DNA of 53,076 nt from Chara braunii (lineage: Eukaryota > Streptophyta > Charophyceae > Charales > Characeae), in NCBI GenBank assembly GCA_003427395.1, contig BFEA01000239.1:1368977-1422052 (forward strand), written 5' to 3'. A program made the translations under genes and the position numbers. This document shows positions 1 to 11,001 of the stretch, piece by piece. The notes beneath the pieces are model-generated. The model made no database searches. It saw only the letters and a list, made by a program, of their open reading frames with translations, and was not told the DNA's origin. Every line of letters begins with the position of its first letter. The stretch's first letter is position 1.

Positions 1-3
1 CGC

Positions 4-57
<54 letters not shown>
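1..57. repeat. (TG)n(AG)n microsatellite at window edge
   Basis: After CGCGCG the first bases are an uninterrupted TG run passing into an AG run at about 45-57. The reading frame through it is pure Val/Cys repeat and is not a gene. The far end of the window carries the reverse-complement arrangement (CT-rich, then AC run). Confidence 0.95.
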
Positions 58-513
58 CACTTGCAGCATGCAACATGTCAGTGGCGGGGCGCAAGAGGGC
101 AGGCGCTGACGTCCAACAAAAAGAAGAAGTAATTTTATCGGAATACAAGAGTTTCTCTTTTCGAAATCCGAATAGAATAGAAAGGGTACAGGTTGTATTC
201 GAATACAACCTGTACATTTTCTATTCGAGGAAACTGTGGTATTCGAGAAAAGTGCACCCGCACCGTTTCAATTTCGAAAAAGGCTTCAGGACTGCGGCCT
301 CCTCAGCCTCCTCCGCGCAGCTACTGGTCCTACGCGGTCCTGGCCCTTGCAAGGCCCCAAAACCTCAAAATGCCCACCCTCCCAACGACCACGACGTTGA
401 AATGACGTTGAACGTTGAAATGTCTCAGGGGGGGAAAACGCAACCCTGACGGGCTGCGAACTGACAAACTGCCTTTCTACTGCGAAAAAAAGGACCGAGC
501 ACCCAGGTCCATC
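58..513. other. No gene seen; 3' flank of the LINE
   Basis: No supported gene. There is a short inverted repeat around 185-240 built on an attcgaatac-like motif. The adjacent minus-strand LINE ORF2 ends just to the right, so this may be its 3' UTR, but I see no poly-T (minus-strand poly-A tail) that would fix the LINE end. Confidence 0.4.
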
Positions 514-3500
514 CTAAAGGCTACTCAGCCACTTACACAGAACCAACTTGGTACCTTTCACCTTTGCAAACTTATGGTTTCTGGCCCAGGTACTTCGAAA
601 CCAAGAGATACCTGTTACTAGGTTTTGTGAATGAGATACCTTCCTTCTCCAATCACTCATGATTAGCAGACTCGGATGGTGCTTAGCTTTCGCCTTCAGA
701 ACCAGATCCGACAGGAACTTCCTTTTGAACACAATGCTGTTTTTTCCCTCCCATATCACTCCACACAACACAGCTTTGGTGGACCAGCTACATATTTTCA
801 GTCCTTTTTTGTTGAGCTTTCATGAGATGAAGTCCAAAGAGAATCCAGTCATCATACCATACCGAATTACCACCACAAATTTTATCCCGGTGCGACCTCC
901 ACCATTCCTAAATCCATTTCGAAAGAGGATACGACAACCAGAGATGAACTATGGACTCAAATGGCCGCTTACATCTCCTGCATGTCAGTTCAATGGCCAG
1001 ACCTCTGTTGTGAAGCCAAACAGCGGAAGAGGTTGCACGTAGCCATCCGGATTTTTTGTAGTGAGCTTCCAATAGGCCTCTAGCTCAGAGAAGGTATTCT
1101 CCTTATACCACATACGGGGGGGGCTGTTGTAATCGAGTACAACCGATTATTCCAGCCTCCAGGTACAGCGTTCTTGATTAATTCCACTTTTTCTTTCATG
1201 TTCTATAATCTCCCTAACTTTTCTTTTACACTTTCTCTAGATAACCAGCAATCGCATATATCATCTCACAAATCCGCTATCTGTAGAACTCCCCGTCGTA
1301 TCCAAACTCTTCCAAATTCTCCCTAACCTGACCCTGTTGTGAACTGATTCCCTTCCTCACCTCTGATGTACGAATTGTCAAACAAGGGTTGGTTCAACAC
1401 TTCTTCTTTTGTAATAGGTTTCATCCAACGCTTTGGCTTAATTTTCCGCCAGGCAGTTAGCAGTACCTGCTAAAATTGTAATTTAACTTGCCTGCGTAGA
1501 TAGAAGTCCATCAAGCAGCACACCCAAACATCTTCTTTTTTCGACATATCTAATTTTGTCATTTTCCGCCATTAATATTCAATGGTCCGTATGATCCGAG
1601 GAGATCGACTTAATGAGCCATTCTGTCAGCATAGCCAGGTTTTGGCTCTCAGGGTCCGTAATGCCCAGACCTCCATCCTTCTTGGCAAAATAAACAGTTT
1701 CCCACACAATTTTGGAAACGAACCCCTCATCCGATTTCCCAAATGGCTTCCATAGGAATTGAGTTACCACTCTTCTTACCAATTTAAGCAGTTGTTTGCC
1801 TAAGAGTTTAACAGGGATTATTGAGCACCAAGGCCCTTTCAAAAAGTGAAAGGTGCAGGGCGGGTCCCCATCTTGAAATCCGTTGAATGACTCTCTGTTG
1901 TAAAACGTCATTTTGTGTCTTCAAACAATCACCAAGGGCTATCTGGACACCCAGGTAGCTTTCTGGATCTGCACCAGAGATCCTTTTCATGCCAAAATCC
2001 ACCGACAAACAAAATTGAGAAGGTAAGAAAAAAATTGATTTGTGTCAATTAACCGTTGCCTCTGAGAGGTCTACATACTCACTAACACACAGTTTGAGAG
2101 CATCAAGGGAAGTCTGAGAATTCTTTGAAACTGTGAACAAATAATTTGCTTAAGCTTTGACTCTACACTCAACATTATGCATTCTTAGACCAAGGATGTT
2201 AGGGTGATCTCTGATGTTGTTGACAAGGACCTTTAGTTGTAGTACAAAAATAAAGGGTGCAAGTGGACGACCTTGCTTTAGAGACCTTGTGAGGGAGAAG
2301 GGAATAGACACACACCCATTAATCATGACTGAAGTTTTGGAAGGTCCGTAAAGCGCAATTACCTAACTTCTAAACTTAGGGCCGAAACCGAGGTGTTTGA
2401 TCGTGGTCAAGACACACACCCAATTTAATGTGTCATATGCTTTTTTTAAATCCAATAGTAGAATTGTAATGTTTAAATTATCGTTATTAATCGGCTCTAA
2501 AGATTCTATAGATATGATTATGTTATCAAAAATCAACCTTCCTCTCATAAATGTTGTCTGGTCCTTTCCGACTAACCCCACTAGTATCCTAGTTAACCAT
2601 TTGGATAGCGTCCCATCTTTGTTTCCTTTCTTATAGAGTACAAAGATTATGCCATATGACATGTTGGAGGAAAGAGAACCCCCAGACAACACTTCGTTGT
2701 AAATGTGCACGAGATGCGGAGCGGGAATACATCAACGAGTTCTATAAAACTCGATGGGTAACCCTTTGTTACCAGGGTCCTTGACTTTAAACATTTCATT
2801 TACAGTTGCCTTGATTTCCTTTGTTGTGATAACCCCCGACACCTCTACAACCCTTTATAAAAAAAAAAAAGTTCAGCATGAGTATGTCCGAGTTATTCAC
2901 CCTGCACTTTGTGAAAGCCCAATGACTTGAACCGGCAGATAAATCAGAATTAGGATCTTGACCGACCTTCCTTAATGTGAAAATGTCTTTGAAGTAAGAC
3001 ACAACATACTCACACATCTTTTCGGACGAGTTTGCATTGCTGGCTGATGAGAAAAAGGGTTGTTGCAGCGACTTCATGCCTTGAGCTATGCATTTTGGTG
3101 ATAATTTTTTGAACAATTATCTCGTTATTCTGTCGTACACAGTAATTCCTTTCACCTTTAGCCTCTATACCCATTCCTCCGATTTGTGTTGATGTAGGTT
3201 ATCCCACTTAGCCATCAAACTAGCTTTGTTTGTAGCCCAAACTTGTGCAGAAATAGGGTGAAGATTCATTTCGTTCTTTATTTCTAACAGTCTGACTCTA
3301 ATCCTGAACTCCTCTTGATTTTTTCTTGTTTTCATATCCGTGAGAACACACTGAGAATGTTGGAAGTAATTGGCATGCCGGTATCCCACCAATCACCGCT
3401 TAAATGAAACAAGTGTTTGGAGTCCAGCCACTTTTCTCAAACATGGTTTATCCACTTTGCGATACCTTCATCCTTTAGAAGCAGTGTGTTCAAACGGAAG

Positions 3501-4426
3501 TACCCTTTCCCACAATCCGAGCATTGATATCTTTTAAAGGACGTAAGGAGGGGGCAGTGGTCCGACATAGGGTCACGAATCAGTTTGATATCTGCAATTG
3601 CTTCAGACCACAAGAGACTGGCAAGGAAATAATCAAGACGTTTGTGCACACTTGCTTGCGGGCTCACCGTTGTTGCTGAGTACCAAGTGTGGTCGGGTTC
3701 TAGTGGATACGTAATTCGAAAGACATCACACAGTTTGAACTCCAGCGTATACTCTAACAGACGAACCGTGTCCGTCGCGCCTGTAGTTTTACCCTCCCCA
3801 ACATCTAACATGCAATTTTAGTCCCCAACCACAATCAGATTGCCCACATTCGGAGTGTGGGTCATAAGTTATTTAAAAAAGTTAATCCTCTTCGACCTAT
3901 CCGAAAGAGTAAATACATTCATGACAATCTATGTCTAAGAGTGATCCTCATACTTTACCCACGTCCATTTACCCCACAAATATGAATCGAAGTTTACGAT
4001 GTTAGCATGCAGTTGTCAGCGGATGAGGATACCAGCACCATCCCTGGTTCCGGCTGCAGGACACCGATTTTGAGGGTCATACCACCAATTCCCTAACTCC
4101 ACTATCTTATCCTCACACAACTTCGTTTCTTGCAGCAACGCGATTTGAATCTTAAATCGATGTAAAAAGGACTTCACTCTTGTTTTTTTGAACCTCCTAG
4201 TAGTATCCCCGATGCCTCTTACATTCCAAGTCGGAGACCAAATTTGAGGGTCATACCACCAATTCCCTAACTCGACTATCTTATCCTCATACAACTTCGT
4301 TTCTTACAGCAACGCGATTTGAATCTTAAATCGATGTAAAAAGGGCTTCACATTTGTTCATTTGAACCTCATAGTAGTATCCCCGATGCCTCTAACATTC
4401 CAAGTCGCAATGTTAAGTTTGTCCAT
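514..4426 (-). pseudogene. LINE ORF2: AP endonuclease plus reverse transcriptase, broken
   Basis: This is a decayed non-LTR retrotransposon ORF2 of plant L1-like type. It starts at ATG 4424-4426 with MDKLNIATWNVRG, the usual start of the apurinic-type endonuclease, followed by a QETK-like motif. The endonuclease C-terminus at 3437-3811 has the catalytic SDHCPL motif and the HKRLDYFL-like segment before it. The reverse transcriptase core at 2363-2710 shows the palm motif LDLKKAYDTLNW. The thumb region (1808-2008) has ESYLGVQ and LSLFERALVLNN, and 1579-1911 has the KKDGGLGI motif typical of plant LINEs. A VWYDDW motif near 860 and the C-terminal stretch at 514-771 continue it. Frames change several times and stops are frequent, so it cannot make a working protein. 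The endonuclease N-terminal segment is tandemly duplicated. The family assignment is firm; the left boundary is approximate. Confidence 0.85.
4071..4407 (-). repeat. 174-bp tandem duplication inside the LINE endonuclease
   Basis: Two copies (4071-4233 and 4245-4407) lie at a 174-bp period and are nearly identical. Each encodes the same endonuclease N-terminal stretch (TWNVRGIGDTT... through ELGNWWYDPQ). 174 is divisible by three, so the duplication alone would not shift the frame; the distal copy (nearer ORF2's start) has acquired stops. Confidence 0.9.
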
Positions 4427-5146
4427 CTAGACCAGTGGTTGTCGGCGGGTACTGGATTCGAACGCATGCCGGGGCTGCACTTGATATACCTTGCGAAGTT
4501 GTCATTGCCCTGACATTGCCTTGTTCCTAGGTAGTTTGACGTTCAGATCTGTTAAAACCCTTACATTGATTTCTCGCTCTACTCAAATATTCTCTAACTC
4601 GCTCTCTCCTTCTTTCAATAAGATTGACATTGGAAACAGTCTTATACCGTTTTTAGATAAGCTATCCAACCTATCCTTCTTAATGTGAGCATTTATCAAC
4701 GAGACTAAGAGAAAGAATCTCCGTTCTTGAAAGTCTACATAAACTTTGAACATAGCGATATCGGGGATCAACCAAAAAGGGAAGGAATCTCCAAAGCTTT
4801 GTCTTGTTAAGGCTAATATTGTATTCGGCTGTGCAGGTTCCTCCACTGACAAACAGTGAAAATAAATCACACTTTGCGGAAAGTACCATACCAGGATATG
4901 AACCGCATCGTTAATCAACGAACAAACAAAAGGTTATAGCCTTTTTTCTCAGCCGTGTAGTTGTCCTCTGTCGATGGTAACTGAACGGAGATCCCTCGAT
5001 ATTTTAACCCCAGGCTTCGGGGAGGCTAGAGTCATTTTAACCTCCCCTACCGATTTATCCAGACTAGCAACCGAGTTTTGTGAGTCTTCACTATTCACTC
5101 ATCCTTCGTCCCTTGCTGGTCTACTGTCGTTTTTTTCCCTTTCTTG
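4427..5146. other. LINE ORF1-ORF2 spacer, no clear gene
   Basis: This stretch lies between the LINE ORF2 start and the last readable part of ORF1. Short frames on both strands (for example 4583-4918) have no recognisable motif and overlap each other. I read it as the decayed 3' part of ORF1 and the intergenic region of the LINE. Confidence 0.4.
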
Positions 5147-5480
5147 TCATGACGTGATACGAGGTGCCTTGAGAGGTGATCGGCCCCTTGCATCCCGCAG
5201 GACGCCATAAGGCGTTTGAGAAGGGTTTGAAAACACTTGAAAACCGATAGTTGCGTAAGAGGGCCCCGCCTCTTGGAATCTCTGATTTACACCACCCTCA
5301 TGATTGAAATCAGCAACATGTTGAGAGTGTAATATGATTTCTCCTTCTTGCTGAAGTTGTCTCAAGTGATTGTTGAACGTAATGTGCCGATCTTCGTAAC
5401 CTCCTTGTCGCGGGTTCCAAGGCCGAGGTTGGTTTGGCATCAAGTTGTCCTATGCAACCGGTAGCTGGTGGGAGTACCGT
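5147..5480 (-). pseudogene. LINE ORF1, C-terminal part (after insertion)
   Basis: This continues the ORF1 reading frame interrupted by the insertion at 5481-7042. When the insertion and one copy of the CCGT duplication are removed, the minus-strand frame ...FSPRPR runs directly into YSHQLPVA, then one stop, then MPNQPRPWNPRQGG. The segment is Pro/Gln/Arg-rich and looks disordered, as the region after the zinc knuckle usually is in LINE ORF1 proteins. No catalytic motif is expected. It ends near 5147, with ORF2 following about 700 bp downstream. Confidence 0.6.
5477..5480. repeat. Target-site duplication CCGT (left copy)
   Basis: CCGT directly abuts the TGTTG terminus at 5481 and is repeated at 7043-7046 directly after the CGACA terminus. 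The length matches the 4-bp duplications of the two large LTR insertions in this window. Confidence 0.7.
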
Positions 5481-7042
5481 TGTTGAGTGCATCGGCCCTG
5501 TCGTGAACGAGGACCCTCCCGGCCATGTCACGCAGGAGTAAAAACAAAAATAAAAGTCAAAAGACAACTTGGGCACGACGCATAACATTCCTCGAACCGC
5601 TAAGACGGACGCGGTTGCATCGCTCCTTCGTCGCTCTAGCCGGGGGCAGCAGCTATACATTCCGCGGTCCCCTACGACATGATATGTTTTCGCGGGGCAT
5701 AAGCTTGCTTCCCTAAGGGGCTGTCACCACCCTTAGGGGCGTATCCCTACCGAGCTACTGACCCACATGCGAAAACTTTTAAATGCAATCGTAGAGGTAG
5801 ATCAACCGAGGGTGTTTGCTCGTCTCGCTGCAGTATAGGAATTGCTTGGTTAACGCCGAGTGAACCCGAACGTGGTTCGTTCCCTGGGGCGCCGATCTCC
5901 CAAGTACAAAGCGTACGCCGGTCGACTAGGACAGTCCCAACCAAGCGTGAAACTCTCAGATACAATCATAGTCCCTAGCAATCATTTGAAAACAAAACAA
6001 CAAAATCCACTTACCTTAAAACAAAATTACACAAATCCAATCCATTGACTTGATGAGCTGGTCTGCGAAAACTATTATCACGATCCATATAACTGAAGAT
6101 TTTTATATCCTCTCTAGATGCAAGAGATCAGAAAAAAAAAATCGTTCTGACAGTATATTTGTCGAACCTTGTTATAAATAATTCCTACAAGTAAGTTCTA
6201 CTGTTACCACGCCGATCAACGAATGAAAAGGTTTTTGGCCGATGTTTGAACTCTCGGTTTGACCACATCTTCGCACCATATGCAACTACTTAGAAGTGCG
6301 AATAAAATTTTGTTGGTCGCTTTGTCCTCCTGGACAATAATAGCTCTTTCTGTTCCACGAATGATGGAGTATTCATCTCCAACATCCAGGTTACTCAATA
6401 CGAAAATGTTCAACCTCAACATTACGGTCAATGATATTCTCGAACGTTCTTTCTTCACTTTATTTAACTTACTTTCATGTGTTTGATTACCCCTCAATGC
6501 ATAGGCATGATAGTGAAATCATCGGGGTAATCCGAATACTATCCATCCGGCGATCCTAACTACATAAAGTGTTTTTGTTTGTTGAGATTACCTCGTGAAG
6601 CCATAGATCATATGGCTTCCTCGACGGGATAGTCTATGCAAGAGGTTTTTCTGGAATCTGAATAAGATATCTAGAAAGCGGCGTCTAACCCTGGTAAATT
6701 TGTCGTCCTCCGGGCACCTATGCCTCCAGCAAATCCAAACGAGCACGCTCGTCGTTGTCAAGTACCAGGGTTGTCGCTCGCCCACCTCGCATGACTCTAA
6801 ATATCTGAGTACCATACAGGGAGGCCATCTGTGAGGCCAGTCTCCATATTATGACTCGGAAAGGCCGACTGAGTCCAAACAAGTGTCTGGTCTCAGTATC
6901 CCGGATCCGGATGATGCCGAAACGCATGTCGGACGAGGTAATTTTGATACTCACAATGACTCGAGAGAGACATTGGAGAATACTCGCGCGGATTTCTGGG
7001 CAAATACGGCCCTTGCGCGAACGAGGGCCGATGCGCTCGACA
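5481..7042. mobile_element. 1.56-kb insertion with LTR-type ends in inverted orientation
   Basis: This insertion sits inside LINE ORF1 and is flanked by CCGT on both sides. Its left end begins TGTTGAGTGCATCGGCCCT; its right end, read on the minus strand, begins TGTCGAGCGCATCGGCCCT, so 17 of 19 bases agree in inverted orientation. The right end shares 15 exact bases with the U5 terminus of the large LTR at 31965. About 460 bp from the left end inward is clearly related to the U5 part of the large LTRs, including the GCTGTCACCA loop and the CGGTCGACTAGG motif. The right part is not LTR-like and may code on the plus strand. It could be a nonautonomous element, an aberrant integration with two U5-type ends, or a heavily deleted LTR element. 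Confidence 0.6.
5711..5738. other. Perfect 9-bp hairpin with the conserved U5 loop
   Basis: CCCTAAGGG (5711-5719) and CCCTTAGGG (5730-5738) are exact reverse complements around the 10-nt loop GCTGTCACCA. The same loop occurs with different stems at the equivalent place in the large LTRs. Confidence 0.8.
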
Positions 7043-7053
7043 CCGTGGTCTAG
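6760..7053 (+). pseudogene. Possible plus-strand coding remnant in the insertion
   Basis: A 98-codon plus-strand frame with one internal TGA reads as Ser/Pro/Asp-rich protein and then an acidic, Ala/Thr/Arg-rich end (GLSIPDPDDAETHVGRGNF, later ENTRADFWANTALARTRADA). It runs through the right terminus of the insertion and stops at 7051. Composition looks protein-like, but I recognise no family, and the last codons are simply the inverted LTR terminus. The opposite strand is also open (6718-6954), so the coding strand is uncertain. Confidence 0.25.
7043..7046. repeat. Target-site duplication CCGT (right copy)
   Basis: The four bases immediately right of the CGACA end (7038-7042) match 5477-5480. 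Confidence 0.7.
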
Positions 7054-8199
7054 GCGAAAACGAACGGTTGTTGCATGGAATAAACTCTAATCCTACACCA
7101 GCAGCTTGGGAAACACTTGGATCGTTAGTGGAAATCCTTTCTTGCCTTGAAGGCGATCGTGCTTGCTTAGCACTAGTCGGGGCTAACGACCTTTGGTAAC
7201 TCCCAGATCTTCCGTCATCTCGAGATGCTGGACGTTGCTCCCTAAAGGCGAAGTTATCGGCCGGTCCTGCTATGTTGCTCCCTTGAGTGTTCTGACGTTG
7301 ATTTGTTCTCTGTTCTGATTGGTTGTATCCGGACCATGGTTCCTACTACACTCATCTTCAACGTGAAAAAATCCCCGACAACGCCTGCACCAAGATGTTG
7401 AAGATGAAACTAGCTTGAGCTCCCTCAGATCACCGTTATCTGTTTCTACCCAAATCTAGTCGACCATGCGTTGTCTAAACTGAGGATTCATGTCAAACTT
7501 GAGATTCATCATTTCCGGTTTCATAGGGTCTCTAATCGACATGTAGTCTTTTGTTACTTTTTCAATAATTTTCCTTACCGATGTCTTGTTATAAACCACC
7601 GAGTAAAGCGGTATCTGAAGTGTCATAATCCAAAAAGTGGATTTTTCCTGTCTTCTCTAAAAATCTCCCCATTCCAACCTTGTAATCCAAGGTCTGAACG
7701 TGAGCGTATACTCTAGACCAAAGGCACCGATCCTTCCCTTTCCTTGTTTGAGCATCCACCCGGTGACTGTTTCGTTCCTGGCTACATACGATACCACATT
7801 TGGACCTTCGAAACATATAGTACCTCGAGATGCAGGAGGGTCGAAGACTTGATTTTTTGACCAACCATTCTCCATTGCTCTTACTAAGTCCGTTTTCACT
7901 TTTCTCAAGAGACTTTTAACAGCATCTTTGTAGATAATCACTATCGTATACTCCTTAAGCCAACTAACTTTGATCTTGTCGAAATCTGAGTTTCTTTTTA
8001 TGATTGCGTCCCGTCCAATGATTTTCACACTCTTGCATGGGAGGTTGTTCGAAGTATTACCCTCCTCGTAACATTGAGCTAAAAATTCTCTCACTCTTGA
8101 CTCTGACATTTCCAGTGTTTCTGGCCCGAGGTGGGGGGATCTGCCCCCATTTAAAGTTCCTTCTTCCACAACTACCTCCACATGCTTTGATGTTGCCAT
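7043..8199 (-). pseudogene. LINE ORF1 (nucleic-acid-binding, CCHC), N-terminal part
   Basis: The first 180 codons (8199-7657) are open from ATG and resemble plant LINE ORF1 proteins with a DUF4283-like region (GRDAIIKRNSDFDKIKVSW, GWMLKQGKGRIGAFGLEYT, FRPWITRLEWGDF). A one-base shift in a T run near 7660 and a later stop break the frame, but the protein can be followed to SVRKIIEKVTKDYM, IWVETDNGDLRELKLV and then a zinc knuckle C-x2-C-x4-H-x4-C (WCRRCRGFFHVEDEC, 7348-7389). A disordered Arg/Ser/Pro tail follows and is cut by the insertion at 7042. Known ORF1 proteins of this type coat LINE RNA. It lies upstream of ORF2 on the same strand, as expected. Confidence 0.7.
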
Positions 8200-9130
8200 T
8201 AATGTGACAACACTAAAACTACACAGTAAGGGGATACAAAACCAACTTGTAGGATCGGAACCCTTTGAGTAGCGAATATCGACTTATGCAATAGTGTGAA
8301 AGCAAGCGTTGGTGACAATCAAGGAATTTCTTTACGTGATGGCGACCCGATGTTTTGTTTTTTCAAGCGTAAAACTTCAAATATAGAAGTAACTGACCGA
8401 CTTTTACCTTCATCTCATCAAGTTTACCAGACTTAGTTAATAGTTGTCCTACACGAACTTGAACGTAACGGTTGAGAGGGTTTACTGATTAATGCTCTTG
8501 TAAAATTCCATACTCGTCCTCGAAAAGTTATGAAGCATTACATACTCTACACCTAATAACTAACTCTGGTAATAGTGATTTTACGCCACTGCCTATCTAC
8601 CTTGGTCGCCTCAGAGGCGGACACACGATGGTGCATGCCCAACTTCACCCATAGTTGAACACATGTCTCCTGGCTTCAGCTTAGTCGATGAGCACGTACT
8701 TGCTTGAAATCTTCCCATAGTAAAAACCTAAAACGCGTAAAGTTATGAGTGCCTTGCTGCCGCGTTCCACGCCACCTCGTGTTACCTCAAAAGTACTGTG
8801 GTGAAGGCGACAACACATACTACAAGCTCCCGCAGTGAAAGTGTATTACTAGTAAGCCCCAAGTTTTCCGCGGCGACGATCGACTCCCCCAATCTTCTTC
8901 TCCCAGTCTCCCTCACATGAGTGTACCTTTCAGCCACACGGGCTCGGTGCGAGCTTTCCTTTCCTTAGCCTCGACACAACTTGACATACCAGTCGGTTGA
9001 GGCTCAGACGTGATAGCCGAACCAAGTACTGGTGGTTTAACTGTGCGGTATGAAGTATTCGCTTGGCGCCGTGACAACTTTATCGAGGTAGCGAACTTCT
9101 TTAAGGTTAGTTCTTTTCAAGTTGTTGTTT
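8200..9130. other. No gene seen; LINE 5' flank
   Basis: No open frame with a recognisable motif. The left part is probably the LINE 5' UTR. I cannot place the LINE 5' end because no target-site duplication is visible. Confidence 0.4.
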
Positions 9131-9205
9131 TCTATAAGTTATCGTGGTGCTGAAAATATTTCTTTCTTGTGAAGGGACTGTCAAAATCTTTGTGGCGGCT
9201 AATAT

Positions 9206-9597
9206 TTGATGGAGGAACCGGCCCAATCCGGAGCAAGATCGCCTTCACTGACTCCAGACGCCGAAGAAAAAAAAAAAAAAAAAAAAAAACATTTTTTGGT
9301 TGAAGATGAGTCAGAGAGCTCAAAGAACAATGCTATGAGGTGGGGAATGCTCTGGAAGACAATCCATATAAACGTGTGGAGATTGTCGGTCGTGAAGTGG
9401 TGTGGCGTGTTCATTTTTTTTGCAAGTCACGCCAGTGCGGCCTCGCCCGTAGTTTGATGGCGAGCGTACGAGGGAAAGTTAAAGTCATCGCTCGGATGAG
9501 CGGTGGGCGCAGTGTGACGACGGCGAAGCACAGCCTTCCGAAGCCTAAGTGTGTGTGGTGTCGCAGGCTGACAGGACGCACGACCCCGTCGTCCTGA
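9206..9597 (+). pseudogene. Unidentified plus-strand fragment with A23/poly-Lys run
   Basis: A frame opening MEEPAQSGARSPSLTPDAEE runs into 23 consecutive A (9267-9289, read as poly-Lys) and on to HFLVEDESESSKNN. A second frame continues with ALEDNPYKRVEIVGREVVW and a Cys-containing stretch HFFCKSRQCG. The order (disordered start, VVW, Cys/His region) is reminiscent of the BED-finger N-terminus of hAT-like transposases, but the metal ligands are not all present and a frameshift is needed. It overlaps a minus-strand frame. Treat it as an unassigned remnant. Confidence 0.25.
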
Positions 9598-9599
9598 CA

Positions 9600-10100
9600 G
9601 TTGAATCTTCTTGGGAAGAACCTCCTTTTCTGCTTGCAATGGTACATATCATATTTAGTAGCCCAAATCATCCAGATCTGCCAATTTCCATACCAAAAGC
9701 TTCCGACCATACCAAACAAGAAGGGAATATCATCCAGGAAGACTTCGATGCATACCTCTCTACAGAGCTTGCGCCAATACACCAATCGATCTTCTAGGTG
9801 ATAGATGCCTAGATACGTATTCACGATGGACAAGATATCATAAAAGTCATTTCCAACCAATTTCGGCCCCATTTCTAGGTACAAACAATAAGTGACACCA
9901 GTTATCTCAAATTCGAAACCCATATCAGGTAGTGATTGTGCCGTGAGCACCGCTCACTCCACGTTATTTATTCCCTAAGAAACTTCATCAATTATGAACT
10001 TAGGAAGAGTAGCCTTAACGTTCACCGTTGGATAGGCAAATTCAACCGCCCACCTTGCCTCAATCGATTGCATGGCTACTCTTTTTCCCCCTCAGTACAT
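9600..10100 (-). pseudogene. Unrecognised protein, domain copy 2
   Basis: The minus frame reads PTVNVKATLPKFIIDEVS, two stops, then LTAQSLPDMGFEFEITGVT, YCLYLEMGPKLVGNDFYDIL, HLEDRLVYWRKLCREVC. It is about 35% identical over 54 ungapped positions (19 matches) to the translation at 10730-10960, so it is the second copy of a domain repeated in tandem. I recognise no family. The aromatic, LINE ORF1-like composition and the neighbouring ORF1 suggest a retroelement origin, but that is a guess. Confidence 0.4.
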
Positions 10101-10207
10101 TTTTCGGGAAAATGCTTCTAGGGTCAACCCTACAGTTATAACATACTTGGAAATTGGACGACTTTCTCCTATGGCTAGGCCAATCACATGCGTCCTCAAA
10201 GGAGTCT

Positions 10208-10480
10208 CTAAAGGAGGGTTGAAAGGTACAAGGTCACCCTTATTATCGCTTGTCGTTCATTTGTGGTACAACCAGTCTCTACCCAGAGGAACGTTTCTGG
10301 TCCTATCAGTATTCCACACCATACGTCTATCTCCTCTCCTTCTTCCATTCCTTGTCGAGGTAATGTCATCTTAATTCCTCCGTCTTTATGCTCAGGCCGG
10401 TTAATGAGAAAGTTTTTGTCTACGAACCACATACAAGGAGTCATCGGATGCCCTGTTTTACACATCCACACAAAAGACAC
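10208..10480 (-). pseudogene. Unrecognised open segment between the two domain copies
   Basis: Ninety codons are open (MSFVWMCKTGHPMTPCMWF, INRPEHKDGG, EEGEEIDVWCGILIGPE), lying between the two related segments on the same strand and probably part of the same decayed gene. Trp and Cys are frequent, and there is no motif I can name. It could be a linker domain or decayed retroelement sequence. Confidence 0.35.
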
Positions 10481-10639
10481 TCTTTCCTTTAGTCCATTAT
10501 CCGACCTTCTCTTCCTTACCCCCCCTCGTTTTCTATCTTTATTACTCTTTTTTTCTTACTGCTAAGTTTCATAGGTTGGGAATATCGTGCTCGTCTTTAG
10601 AATTGATAGAGGACTTTTTATCTTAATTCATCCCAATAG

Positions 10640-11001
10640 TTAAACCTATCTTCCAAACAACGATTGTGAGCATATGAGTCGACTACTTAGAAAATGCTTA
10701 GAGAGTCTCTTCCTTCAACTAGATGTCATACTTCTAGATATAAGCAATACATTAATAAAGGGGTAAACTTGTGATATTCTCCTTCAGGCACTGCTGAAGC
10801 AACTCTTACAGCCTTCTCCACTTGCATTTCTCTTCCAAGGGCTTCATTCACGATAAACATCGGAAAGGTCCCTCTTATGTATGCAGTTGGCAGAAGGAAA
10901 TCACAAGCTCTTTTTACCTCTACTGTTCCCTTAACTCGTTCAAATCCATTCAGACGAGCGTGCAGACTCCAAGTATCGAGCGCGGATTCTGCAAGCCACA
11001 T
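10640..11001 (-). pseudogene. Unrecognised protein, domain copy 1
   Basis: The minus frame contains WSLHARLNGFERVKGTVEVK, PTAYIRGTFPMFIVNEALG, AVPEGEYHKFTPLLMYCLYL. After a stop it continues as VVDSYAHNRCLEDRFNYWDE, matching HLEDRLVYWRKL of the copy at 9600-10100. Two related copies on one strand about 950 bp apart suggest an ancestral protein with a repeated domain or a local duplication. Stops show it is dead. Confidence 0.4.

Noticed and set aside
1579-1911. Separate reverse-transcriptase gene
   Set aside because: It is the C-terminal portion of the same LINE ORF2 in a shifted frame.
5147-5480. Independent small gene
   Set aside because: It joins in frame to the LINE ORF1 once the 5481-7042 insertion is removed, so it is better read as the ORF1 tail.
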